Of a DNA stretch of 11,704 nt, positions 1-6,634 are shown one piece after another. This DNA comes from Alphaproteobacteria bacterium (GTDB taxonomy: Bacteria; Pseudomonadota; Alphaproteobacteria; ATCC43930; CGMCC-115725): NCBI GenBank assembly GCA_028866355.1, contig JAGWIH010000038.1, forward strand, positions 1 through 11,704, in the 5' to 3' direction. The notes below the pieces were generated by a model that was not told where the DNA came from, did no database searches, and was given only the letters and a program-made list of their open reading frames with translations. Every line of letters starts with the position of its first letter. The stretch's first letter is position 1. A program made the translations under genes and the position numbers.

Positions 1-2465
1 TGAATCACCCGTTTCAAAGGCCGCGCGCCGTAGACCGGATCGTAACCCGCCGCCGCCAACCACGCGCGCGCCTTGGCATCGAGATCGAGCGCGATCTTGC
101 GCTCGGCCAGGAGCTTTTCCAGGCCCTTGAGCTGGATGGCGACGATGCCTTCCATGTCGGCGCGCGACAGCCGCCGGAAGATCAGAATCTCGTCGAGGCG
201 GTTGAGGAATTCCGGCCGGAACGCGGCGCGCACCGCCTCCATCACTTGGCCGCGCACGCTGGCGACGTCCTCGCCTTCGGGCAGGTTGGCGAGATATTCG
301 CTGCCCAAATTGGACGTGAGGATGATCAGCGTATTGCGGAAATCGACCGTGCGGCCCTGACCGTCGGTCAGCCGCCCGTCGTCGAGCACCTGAAGCAGCA
401 CGTTGAAGACGTCGGGATGCGCCTTTTCGACCTCGTCGAACAGAATCACCTGATAAGGCCGCCGCCGCACCGCTTCGGTGAGCGCGCCGCCCTCTTCATA
501 GCCGACATAGCCCGGCGGCGCGCCGATCAGCCGCGCGACCGCGTGCTTTTCCATGTATTCCGACATGTCGATGCGCAGCACCGCCTGGTCGCTGTCGAAC
601 AGGAATTCGGCGAGCGCCTTGGCAAGCTCGGTCTTGCCGACGCCGGTGGGCCCCAGGAACAGGAACGAGCCGATCGGCCGGTTCGGATCTTGTAGTCCGG
701 CGCGAGCGCGGCGGATGGCGTTCGACACCGCGACAACCGCTTCGTCCTGGCCGACGACGCGGCGGCGCAGATTCGATTCCATCTGCAACAGCTTTTCGCG
801 CTGGCCCTCGAGCATTTTATCGACGGGAATGCCCGTCCAGCGCGACACCACGCCAGCGATGTGCTGTTCGGTCACCGCCTCGTCGATCATGCGGTTGCCT
901 TCGGCGGCTTCGGCCGCCTTGAGCTTCTTTTCAAGGTCGGGAATGACGGCATAGGTCAGCTCGCCCGCGCGGGTGAAATCGCCTTTGCGTTGCGCCTGCT
1001 CGAGCTCGATGCGCGCCTTGTCGATCTGCTCCTTGAGCTTCTGCGCGCCGGCCATCTGCTCCTTTTCGGCGCGCCAGCGCGACGTCAGGTCCGCCGACTG
1101 CTTCTCGAGCCCGGTCAGCTCGCCCTCGAGCTTTTTGAGCCGATCCTTCGACGCCGGATCGGTTTCCTTCTTCAAGGCCGCGCGCTCGATCTTGAGCTGA
1201 ACGATGCGGCGGTCGAGCTCGTCGATCGCCTCGGGCTTGGATTCGGCCTCCATGCGCAGACGCGACGCCGCTTCGTCCATCAGGTCGATCGCCTTGTCCG
1301 GCAGGAAGCGGTCGGTGATGTAGCGGTTCGACAGGGTCGCCGCGGCGACGATCGCGCCGTCGGTGATGCGCACGCCGTGGTGCAGCTCGTACTTTTCCTT
1401 GATGCCGCGCAGGATCGAGATCGTGTCCGGAACCGACGGTTCGTTGACGAACACCGGCTGGAAGCGCCGCGCCAAGGCGGCGTCCTTTTCGATGTGCTTG
1501 CGATATTCGTCGAGCGTGGTGGCGCCAACGCAATGCAGCTCGCCGCGCGCCAGCGCGGGCTTGAGCATGTTGGACGCGTCCATCGCGCCTTCGGCCTTGC
1601 CGGCCCCGACCAGCGTGTGCAATTCGTCGATGAAGACGATGATCTCGCCGGCGCTCGCCGTGATTTCGGCGAGCACCGCCTTGAGCCGTTCCTCGAATTC
1701 GCCGCGGAACTTGGCGCCGGCGACCAGCGCGCCGAGATCGAGCGCGAGCAGGCGTTTGTCCTTGAGGCTTTCGGGCACATCGCCGTGCAGAATGCGGAGC
1801 GCCAGGCCTTCGACGATCGCCGTCTTGCCGACGCCGGGTTCGCCGATCAAAACCGGATTGTTCTTGGTGCGGCGCGACAGCACCTGGATAGTGCGGCGGA
1901 TTTCCTCGTCGCGGCCGATGACCGGATCGAGCTTGCCGTCGCGCGCGGCCGCGGTCAGGTCGCGCGCATATTTCTTCAGCGCGTCGTAGCTGTCCTCGGC
2001 GCTGGCGCTATCGGCGGTGCGGCCTTTGCGGATTTGCTCGATGGCGGCATTGAGCGACTGGGCGTTGATGCCGGCCGCGGCCAGCGCCTTGCCGGCGCCG
2101 GAATTCTTGTCGAGCGCCAGCGCCAGCAAGAGGCGCTCGGCGGTGACGAAACTGTCGCCCGCCTTGGTCGCGATCTTTTCCGCTTCGCCGAAGAGCCGCG
2201 CCAAATCCTGCGACAGGAACGTTTGGCCGGCGCCGGCGCCTTGCACGCTCGGCAGCTTGGCAAGCGCCGCTTCGGTCGCCGCCAAGGCGCGTGCCGGATC
2301 GCCGCCCGCGGCGCGGATCAGATTGGCCGCGAGGCCTTCCTTGTCGTCGAGCAGAACCTTGAGCAGGTGCTCGGGAACGATTTGCTGATGGCCGGAACGC
2401 TGCGCCAGCGTCTGCGCCGCCTGGACGAAGCCCTTTGAGCGCTCCGTGTATTTCTCGAAGTCCAT
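1..2465 (-). CDS. clpB: ClpB (Hsp100) protein disaggregase, C-terminus cut by window edge
   Basis: ATP-driven cytosolic disaggregase that, with DnaK/DnaJ/GrpE, extracts and refolds aggregated proteins after heat stress. 821 codons are visible; the reading ends in the GARPLKRVI motif near the family C-terminus, so roughly 40 residues are missing (family about 860). Domain order is complete: N-domain (about 1-145), first AAA+ module with Walker A GEPGVGKT at 208-215, Walker B FIDEL with D280/E281 and arginine fingers R333/R334, the coiled-coil middle domain (about 410-530), and the second module with Walker A GPTGVGKT at 605-612, Walker B FDE at 676-678 and arginine finger R756. All catalytic residues are intact. 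The ATG at 2465 is chosen because it begins the typical MDFEKYTERS start and follows a GGGGG-type ribosome site about five bases upstream. It is the last gene of the block and has its own heat-shock promoter, so it probably responds separately from the DUF4167 gene before it. Confidence 0.98.
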   Translation of the reverse strand, partial: MDFEKYTERSKGFVQAAQTLAQRSGHQQIVPEHLLKVLLDDKEGLAANLIRAAGGDPARALAATEAALAKLPSVQGAGAGQTFLSQDLARLFGEAEKIATKAGDSFVTAERLLLALALDKNSGAGKALAAAGINAQSLNAAIEQIRKGRTADSASAEDSYDALKKYARDLTAAARDGKLDPVIGRDEEIRRTIQVLSRRTKNNPVLIGEPGVGKTAIVEGLALRILHGDVPESLKDKRLLALDLGALVAGAKFRGEFEERLKAVLAEITASAGEIIVFIDELHTLVGAGKAEGAMDASNMLKPALARGELHCVGATTLDEYRKHIEKDAALARRFQPVFVNEPSVPDTISILRGIKEKYELHHGVRITDGAIVAAATLSNRYITDRFLPDKAIDLMDEAASRLRMEAESKPEAIDELDRRIVQLKIERAALKKETDPASKDRLKKLEGELTGLEKQSADLTSRWRAEKEQMAGAQKLKEQIDKARIELEQAQRKGDFTRAGELTYAVIPDLEKKLKAAEAAEGNRMIDEAVTEQHIAGVVSRWTGIPVDKMLEGQREKLLQMESNLRRRVVGQDEAVVAVSNAIRRARAGLQDPNRPIGSFLFLGPTGVGKTELAKALAEFLFDSDQAVLRIDMSEYMEKHAVARLIGAPPGYVGYEEGGALTEAVRRRPYQVILFDEVEKAHPDVFNVLLQVLDDGRLTDGQGRTVDFRNTLIILTSNLGSEYLANLPEGEDVASVRGQVMEAVRAAFRPEFLNRLDEILIFRRLSRADMEGIVAIQLKGLEKLLAERKIALDLDAKARAWLAAAGYDPVYGARPLKRVI

Positions 2466-2530
2466 AGGACCCCCTTCGTGACCGACGCGACCGCCCTTCT
2501 TGGAAGCAGCGATCGCACCTTCGAACACAA

Positions 2531-2560
2531 ATATGGGGTGATTCCGGCCGCCGACAAGGG
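2531..2560 (-). promoter_or_regulatory. Candidate sigma-32 (RpoH) heat-shock promoter of clpB
   Basis: On the minus strand the -35 element CCCTTG lies at 2560-2555 and the -10 element CCCCATAT at 2538-2531, with 16 bases between them. This matches the E. coli sigma-32 pattern CTTGAA-N14-CCCCATnT in sequence (the -35 reads CTTGTC) and in geometry. Transcription would start near 2524 and give a leader of about 60 nt before the clpB ATG. It lies in the 148-bp gap 2466-2613, downstream of the DUF4167 stop, which fits heat control of clpB alone. No transcript data are available here; the call rests on the motif and the known RpoH dependence of clpB. Confidence 0.7.
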
Positions 2561-2601
2561 CGACGGGCGCCGGGATCCGTCCGGGTCAGGGATAGGCGGC
2601 T

Positions 2602-2613
2602 CTGCCGCGGCAG
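2602..2613. repeat. 12-bp perfect palindrome just after the DUF4167 stop codon
   Basis: CTGCCGCGGCAG abuts the TAA stop of the DUF4167 gene. It is perfectly symmetrical with no loop bases and is not followed by a T-run in the minus-strand direction, so it is not a classical intrinsic terminator. It may be a protein-binding site or chance in GC-rich DNA. The rest of the 2466-2613 gap holds the clpB promoter and ribosome binding site. Confidence 0.4.
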
Positions 2614-3252
2614 TTAGGCGTTGTAATCGGGATCGGCCGGCGGCATCGGCGGCTGCGCGCCCGATCCGGCCGGCGACGCCGACGGCTGGTGCGGCGGCTG
2701 GGCCTGGGGCTGCGGTTGCGGCCGGGGCTGCTGCGGTTGCGGCTGATGCTGATTTGCATGCTGCGCTTGGTGCTGCTGCGGCGGCATCGGCTGGTGCTGC
2801 GGTTGCGGCACCTGTTGGTGTTGCTGCTGCTGGTATTGCTGGGATTGGTGCTGTTGCTGCTGCTGATGATGTTGCGGCTGGCCTTGCCCCTGCCCCGGCT
2901 GGCCATGACCGTCCATCTCGTCGCCACCGGCCATTTCGTTGTCGGCCGGGGTCATCGGGCGCTGGCCCTGATTATCGAAGCCGCCGTTCGCCTGCATGAT
3001 GCGGTAGTAGTGCTCGGCGTGCTGGTAGAGATTTTCGGCCGCGATGCGATCGCCGGCCGAACCTGCTTCGCGCGCCATGGCGATATAGCGCTCGAACACC
3101 TGGTAGGCGTTGCCGCGGATCTTCACGCTCGGTCCGCTCGAATCGAAGTTTTGACTGCGGTGCGGCGGGCGCCCGCCGCCCTGCCGGTTTTGGGGGTGGC
3201 CGCCCATCATGTTGCGACCGCCACGCCCGCGATTCTTCTGGCCTGGTCTCAT
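2614..3252 (-). CDS. DUF4167 protein with RG-rich N-terminus and Gln/Pro/His-rich tail
   Basis: 212 residues. Residues 1-35 are basic and rich in Gly, Arg, Asn and Gln (RGRGGRN), resembling RNA-binding RG-type segments. Residues about 40-89 form the conserved DUF4167 core, with VKIRGNAYQVFERY, a predicted helical hairpin, and ENLYQHAEHYYRIM. Residues 90-114 are acidic and polar. Residues 115-190 are an extreme low-complexity tail in which about 36 of 76 residues are Gln, the rest mostly Pro and His, ending in a Pro/Ala stretch. There is no signal peptide or membrane segment, so it is probably cytosolic. The ATG at 3252 follows AAGGGA and begins the family start MRPGQ. I know of no established function; linkage to prfA, prmC and clpB and the basic N-terminus suggest, by inference only, RNA, ribosome or proteostasis work. 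The tail is much longer than the core and may be lineage-specific. Confidence 0.9.
   Translation of the reverse strand: MRPGQKNRGRGGRNMMGGHPQNRQGGGRPPHRSQNFDSSGPSVKIRGNAYQVFERYIAMAREAGSAGDRIAAENLYQHAEHYYRIMQANGGFDNQGQRPMTPADNEMAGGDEMDGHGQPGQGQGQPQHHQQQQQHQSQQYQQQQHQQVPQPQHQPMPPQQHQAQHANQHQPQPQQPRPQPQPQAQPPHQPSASPAGSGAQPPMPPADPDYNA
2683..2910 (-). repeat. Low-complexity CAG/CAC/CCG-codon tract coding a Gln-rich tail
   Basis: This part of the DUF4167 gene encodes residues 115-190 using runs of CAG and CAA mixed with CAC, CAT and CCG/CCC codons. The runs are imperfect (QQQQHQ, QQQQHQQ, PQPQ, HQPQPQQ), so it is not a clean microsatellite, but the tract could slip or recombine in length. Synonymous variation within the Gln runs argues that the amino acid composition, rather than the DNA repeat alone, is maintained. 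Confidence 0.8.
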
Positions 3253-3477
3253 GAGTCCCTTGATGTCGAAGTCATCGATAGCAGTCTCAATCGTGCCTTT
3301 TCGGCTTCGCCCCGCGTTCGCAAGCGTTATGAACCAATTACGCGCGGCATACTTGCCGGCGGTTCATCGAATAAGGGGCGGTTAATGCGCCTGCGGCGCG
3401 GAGCACGGAGCTCCTTGGCTTTTGGCGAGGTAACCCTAGACGGGATAACCGCCGAAGCCAACCTGTTTTTTTGGCCG
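3253..3477 (-). promoter_or_regulatory. 225-bp leader region between prmC and the DUF4167 gene
   Basis: This is the longest non-coding gap in the window. Read on the minus strand from prmC it contains an A7 tract (3474-3468), two copies of a GGCGGTTA element facing one TTAACCGCC element, a pair of adjacent small hairpins, and a moderately AT-rich part (about 3325-3350) that could hold a promoter. I could not identify convincing -35/-10 boxes. No credible small ORF is present: the readings that span it are extensions or shadows of neighbouring frames. It probably separates the DUF4167 gene from the hisS-prfA-prmC operon or regulates read-through. Confidence 0.5.
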
Positions 3478-3486
3478 TTAACCGCC
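3377..3486 (-). repeat. One 9-bp inverted repeat arm with two competing partners
   Basis: In the minus-strand transcript GGCGGTTAA at 3486-3478, whose last three bases are the prmC stop codon, is followed by GGCGGTTA at 3453-3446. Both are perfect complements of TTAACCGCC at 3385-3377, the first over 9 bases and the second over 8. Only one copy can pair with the single partner at a time. This is the arrangement expected of a mutually exclusive RNA fold, but it could be a chance in high-GC sequence. Confidence 0.4.
3387..3414 (-). promoter_or_regulatory. Two adjacent hairpins in the DUF4167 leader
   Basis: In the minus-strand transcript GGAGC and GCTCC (3414-3400) form a 5-bp stem with a 5-base loop, and immediately after it GCGCC and GGCGC (3399-3387) form a 5-bp stem with a 3-base loop. 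No U-run follows (the next bases are ATTAACC), so they are not a standard intrinsic terminator. They sit inside the larger GGCGGTTA/TTAACCGCC inverted repeat and may be inner stems of that fold, a processing site or an RNA-stability element. Confidence 0.4.
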
Positions 3487-4299
3487 GCTTTTGCCCGATT
3501 CCGCTTGACGAATCGTGAGGCACCGTTCGCATCCGGCGAGGTCGCGACGCGTGCCGGCAACACGTAATTTGTCCGCCGTTACGAGCCGCGCAACCGCCTC
3601 TGCCTGACCGGCGCCGAGTTCGAAAAACGCCCAGCCATCGGGCTGCAATGTCCGCCGTACCACCGGCACGAGCGTGCGATAAGCCATCAAGCCGTCGCCG
3701 CCACCATCGAGCGCGCGTCGCGGGTCGAACTGCACGACCTCAGGCGGTAAGGCGACAATCTCGTCTGACGGTATGTAGGGCGGGTTGGCCAGAATCACAT
3801 CGGCCGCACCCAAATTTATCGCGGCCCAATCGCCGGCGACGAATTGCGCGCGGTGTGCGAGACCCAATGCGGCCGCGTTGCCCGCGGCGGTTGCGACAGC
3901 GCCCGGCAGAATGTCGACGCCCAGCCCGGCGGCATTGGGATATTCGCTGAGCAGCGCCAGCAACAGCGCGCCGGTGCCGGTGCCGAGATCGACGACGCGT
4001 AGCGGCGCGGCGCGATCGGGCAGCGCGGCGAGCGCGGCTTCGATCAGGGTTTCGCTGTCCGGTCGCGGATCGAGTGTGTCGGGCGACAGCGCGAAATCGA
4101 GACTCCAGAATTCGCGCGCGCCGCGAATCCGCGAATAAGGCTCATGCGCCATGCGGCGCCGGACGTAGTCGGCCAGCCGCGCGCCCTCGCCCGCGGCCAA
4201 CGCGTACAACAGCCGCGCTTCATGCCGCGGATTGGCGATGCCGGCGGCGGCAAGCTGTTGCGCCGTCGCGGCGACGGCGTCATCGACGAGGAGCGTCAT
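3478..4299 (-). CDS. prmC: Peptide chain release factor N5-glutamine methyltransferase PrmC
   Basis: 273 residues, the normal length (about 275). PrmC uses S-adenosylmethionine to methylate the Gln of the GGQ motif in release factors RF1 and RF2, which speeds peptide release at stop codons. The N-terminal helical substrate-binding domain (about 1-80) includes the EPYSRIRGAREFW segment; the Rossmann methyltransferase domain follows, with SAM-binding motif DLGTGTG at 104-110 and the signature NPPY at 172-175. Its ATG overlaps the prfA stop in an ATGA arrangement (4 nt), so the enzyme and its substrate are translationally coupled. The C-terminus is short and slightly basic, ending in a Ser/Gly-rich tail. 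No key motif is missing. Confidence 0.96.
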   Translation of the reverse strand: MTLLVDDAVAATAQQLAAAGIANPRHEARLLYALAAGEGARLADYVRRRMAHEPYSRIRGAREFWSLDFALSPDTLDPRPDSETLIEAALAALPDRAAPLRVVDLGTGTGALLLALLSEYPNAAGLGVDILPGAVATAAGNAAALGLAHRAQFVAGDWAAINLGAADVILANPPYIPSDEIVALPPEVVQFDPRRALDGGGDGLMAYRTLVPVVRRTLQPDGWAFFELGAGQAEAVARLVTADKLRVAGTRRDLAGCERCLTIRQAESGKSGG

Positions 4300-5372
4300 T
4301 CGGCCTCCGCCAGCTTGGCGGCGCGATCTTCGGCGAGCAGCGCGTCGACAAATTCGTCGAGCGCTTCGCCTTCCATCACTTGCGCGATCTGGTAAAGCGT
4401 CAGGTTGATGCGATGATCGGTGACGCGGCCTTGTGGAAAATTGTAGGTGCGGATGCGTTCGGAGCGATCGCCGGTGCCGACCTGGCTTTTACGCGACGCG
4501 GCGCGCTCGGCCTCGCGCGCCTGACGCTCGCGCTCGTAAAGCCGCGCGCGCAGCACCTTCATCGCCTTGGCCTTGTTCTTGTGCTGCGATTTCTCGTCCT
4601 GCTGCGAGACGACGAGGCCGGTCGGAATATGGGTGATGCGCACGGCGCTGTCGGTGGTGTTGACCGATTGCCCGCCGGGACCCGACGACCGAAAGACGTC
4701 GATGCGCAGATCCTTGTCGTCGATCTTGATGTCGACTTCCTCAGCCTCGGGGAGGACGGCGACCGTCGCGGCCGAGGTATGGATGCGGCCGGAGCCTTCG
4801 GTCGCCGGCACGCGCTGTACGCGGTGAACGCCCGATTCGAACTTGAGGCGCGCGAAGACGCCGCGGCCGCTGATCGACGCGATGCCTTCCTTGAGGCCGC
4901 CGAGACCGGTTTCCGACAGCTCGAGCAGCTCGACCCGCCAACCCTTGAGCGCGGCATAGCGCTGATACATGCGGAAGAGTTCGGCGGCGAACAGCGCCGC
5001 TTCCTCGCCGCCGGTGCCGGCGCGGACTTCGAGGATGGCGTTCTTCTCGTCCGCCTCGTCCTTGGGCAACAGCAGCGTCTTCACCTGCTCTTCGAGGGCC
5101 GGCAGACGCTTTTTGACCGCGTCGAGCTCGGTCTCGGCGAGCTTCTTCATCTCGGCGTCGCCGCCGCCAACGAGTTCCTCGAGCGATTGCCGTTCGGCCT
5201 CGATCTGGCGCAACGCGGTGATCGCTTCGACGATCGCCGTCAGCTCGCTGTATTCCTTGGCGAGCTTGGCGAATTCACTGGTGCGCGCCGGATCGGCCAT
5301 GGCGGCGTTCAATTCGGTGTGGCGCGCCACCAGGCGGTCGAGCTTGGCGTCGAACGGGGTCTTGCCTGCCAT
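4296..5372 (-). CDS. prfA: Peptide chain release factor 1 (RF1)
   Basis: 358 residues, typical of RF1. It recognises UAA and UAG stop codons on the ribosome and triggers hydrolysis of peptidyl-tRNA. Visible are a charged helical N-terminal domain (1-110), the RAGTGGEEA segment at 117-125, the codon-recognition tripeptide PAT at 189-191, which marks RF1 rather than RF2, and the catalytic GGQ at 233-235 within SSGPGGQSVN. Q235 is the predicted PrmC target. The ATG at 5372 gives the usual MAGKTPFDAKLDRL start; an upstream in-frame start at 5441 would add 23 residues lying inside hisS and is rejected. The start lies one base after the hisS stop (TGACATG) and the ribosome site is weak, so translation probably depends on coupling to hisS. 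Confidence 0.97.
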   Translation of the reverse strand: MAGKTPFDAKLDRLVARHTELNAAMADPARTSEFAKLAKEYSELTAIVEAITALRQIEAERQSLEELVGGGDAEMKKLAETELDAVKKRLPALEEQVKTLLLPKDEADEKNAILEVRAGTGGEEAALFAAELFRMYQRYAALKGWRVELLELSETGLGGLKEGIASISGRGVFARLKFESGVHRVQRVPATEGSGRIHTSAATVAVLPEAEEVDIKIDDKDLRIDVFRSSGPGGQSVNTTDSAVRITHIPTGLVVSQQDEKSQHKNKAKAMKVLRARLYERERQAREAERAASRKSQVGTGDRSERIRTYNFPQGRVTDHRINLTLYQIAQVMEGEALDEFVDALLAEDRAAKLAEAE

Positions 5373-5373
5373 G

Positions 5374-6624
5374 TCAGCCCCGGAAGGCCGCGAGACGATC
5401 CTTGAGCGCGGCGAGTGGCACTTCGCTCTGCGTGCCGGCATCGAGATCGCGAACCGCCGCCACGCCGCGTTTCAACTCGTCCTCGCCGAGGATCACCGCG
5501 GCGCAGGCATTGGCCTTGTTGGCGCGCTGCATATGCTTTTTGAGGTTACCCGAATATCCCAGATCGACCGCGAAGCCGGCGCGGCGCAGCTCCTGCGCCA
5601 GTACCAGCGCGCGTTTCTCGCCCGCTTCACCGATGGGAATGAGCGCCACCGGCCGCGGCCGGCCTGCGGGCTCGGCGATCATCAGCGCCAGTCGCTCGAT
5701 CCCCGCCGCCCAGCCGACGCCCGGCGTTTCCGGACCGCCCATCACGCCCATCAGCCCGTCGTAGCGGCCACCGGCGAGCACCGCGCCCTGCGAGCCAAGC
5801 TCGGTGGTGACGAATTCGAAGGCGGTGTGCGTGTAATAGTCGAGGCCGCGCACCAGACGAAAATTCTCTTTGTATTTGATGCCAAGGTCTTGAAGACCTA
5901 TGCCTACGCTCGCGAAAAACTTTATAGATTCCTCATTGAGATATTTAAAAAACTCGGGTGCGTGTTCAATGACGCGGCGGTCACCTTCGTCCTTTGAATC
6001 AAGAATGCGCAGCGGATTGCGCTCGAGCCGCGCGCGGCTGTCCTCGGACAGTTTGGACGCATGTTGGGTGAAATATTTGACCAGTGCGTCACGATAGGTC
6101 TGGCGGCTGGCGGCATCGCCCAGCGTATTGATCTGAAGTTCCACGCGATCGAGCACGCCAAGAGAGCGTAAAATCTCGGCGCCGAGCGCGATCACCTCGA
6201 CGTCGCCTTGCGGTTCCTTGATTCCGATCAGCTCGACGCCGATCTGGTGGAACTGGCGGAACCGGCCCTTTTGCGGCCGTTCGTAACGGAACATCGGCCC
6301 TTGATAGAAAAACCGCAGCGGCAGGCTTTGCGTCAGGCCGTTGGCGATCACCGCACGCACCACGCCGGCGGTGTTTTCGGGACGCAGAGTCACTTCTTCG
6401 CCGCCTTTGTCGGCGAAGCTGTACATCTCTTTCATCACGATGTCGGTGGTTTCGCCGATGGGCCGCTTGAAGACCTCGGTGAATTCGAAGATCGGCGTCG
6501 CGATTTCCTCGTAGCCGAAGCGCAACGCCTGCAGCCGCGCCGTCTCGACGACGGCGCGATGGCGGCGCATCGCGGCGGGCAGAAGATCCTGCGTTCCGCG
6601 GACCGGCTGGAGGGTCCGGCTCAC
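5374..6624 (-). CDS. hisS: Histidyl-tRNA synthetase (class II)
   Basis: 416 residues from a GTG start. It charges tRNA-His with histidine in the cytosol. N-terminal RGTQDLLP leads into the class II core; motif 2 is visible as FRYERPQKGRFRQFHQ at 112-127, the histidine-specific signature LVRGLDYY at 257-264, and motif 3 as GVGWAAGIERL around 302-312. The anticodon-binding domain covers about 325-416. The GTG at 6624 is chosen because it starts ten bases after the ispG stop and gives the standard family N-terminus; a longer in-frame reading from 6747 would add 41 residues that overlap ispG, and the next Met would remove RGTQDLLP. The ribosome site is poor. Residues about 222-255 are encoded by strikingly AT-rich DNA (see findings), but the reading frame is intact. 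The first gene of the tight hisS-prfA-prmC string. Confidence 0.97.
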   Translation of the reverse strand: MSRTLQPVRGTQDLLPAAMRRHRAVVETARLQALRFGYEEIATPIFEFTEVFKRPIGETTDIVMKEMYSFADKGGEEVTLRPENTAGVVRAVIANGLTQSLPLRFFYQGPMFRYERPQKGRFRQFHQIGVELIGIKEPQGDVEVIALGAEILRSLGVLDRVELQINTLGDAASRQTYRDALVKYFTQHASKLSEDSRARLERNPLRILDSKDEGDRRVIEHAPEFFKYLNEESIKFFASVGIGLQDLGIKYKENFRLVRGLDYYTHTAFEFVTTELGSQGAVLAGGRYDGLMGVMGGPETPGVGWAAGIERLALMIAEPAGRPRPVALIPIGEAGEKRALVLAQELRRAGFAVDLGYSGNLKKHMQRANKANACAAVILGEDELKRGVAAVRDLDAGTQSEVPLAALKDRLAAFRG

Positions 6625-6634
6625 TCTGACAGGC

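Noticed and set aside
861..2438. 525-residue open frame on the plus strand opposite clpB
   Set aside because: It is a shadow of clpB codons in GC-rich DNA: Arg/Leu/Ala/Asp-rich, no recognisable domain, and the opposite strand is an unambiguous ClpB with every motif intact.
2509..2516. GCGATCGC octamer in the clpB leader, similar to the cyanobacterial HIP1 repeat
   Set aside because: A single copy in GC-rich DNA has no significance, and the gene content is alphaproteobacterial.
3464..3490. T7 run on the plus strand near 3466-3472 as an intrinsic terminator
   Set aside because: No stable stem precedes it in the plus direction and no plus-strand gene exists; on the minus strand it is an A-run.
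2689..3567. 292-residue plus-strand frame with a Leu-rich, membrane-like N-terminus
   Set aside because: The Leu runs come from reading complementary CTG/TTG of the Gln codons in the DUF4167 tail; not a real membrane protein.
4074..5405. 443-residue open frame on the plus strand opposite prmC and prfA
   Set aside because: Antisense shadow of two clear genes; composition is that of complemented GC-rich codons and there is no domain or ribosome site support.
5373..5441. Upstream in-frame start of prfA adding 23 residues
   Set aside because: The added residues lie in hisS and are unlike RF1; the ATG at 5372 gives the family N-terminus.
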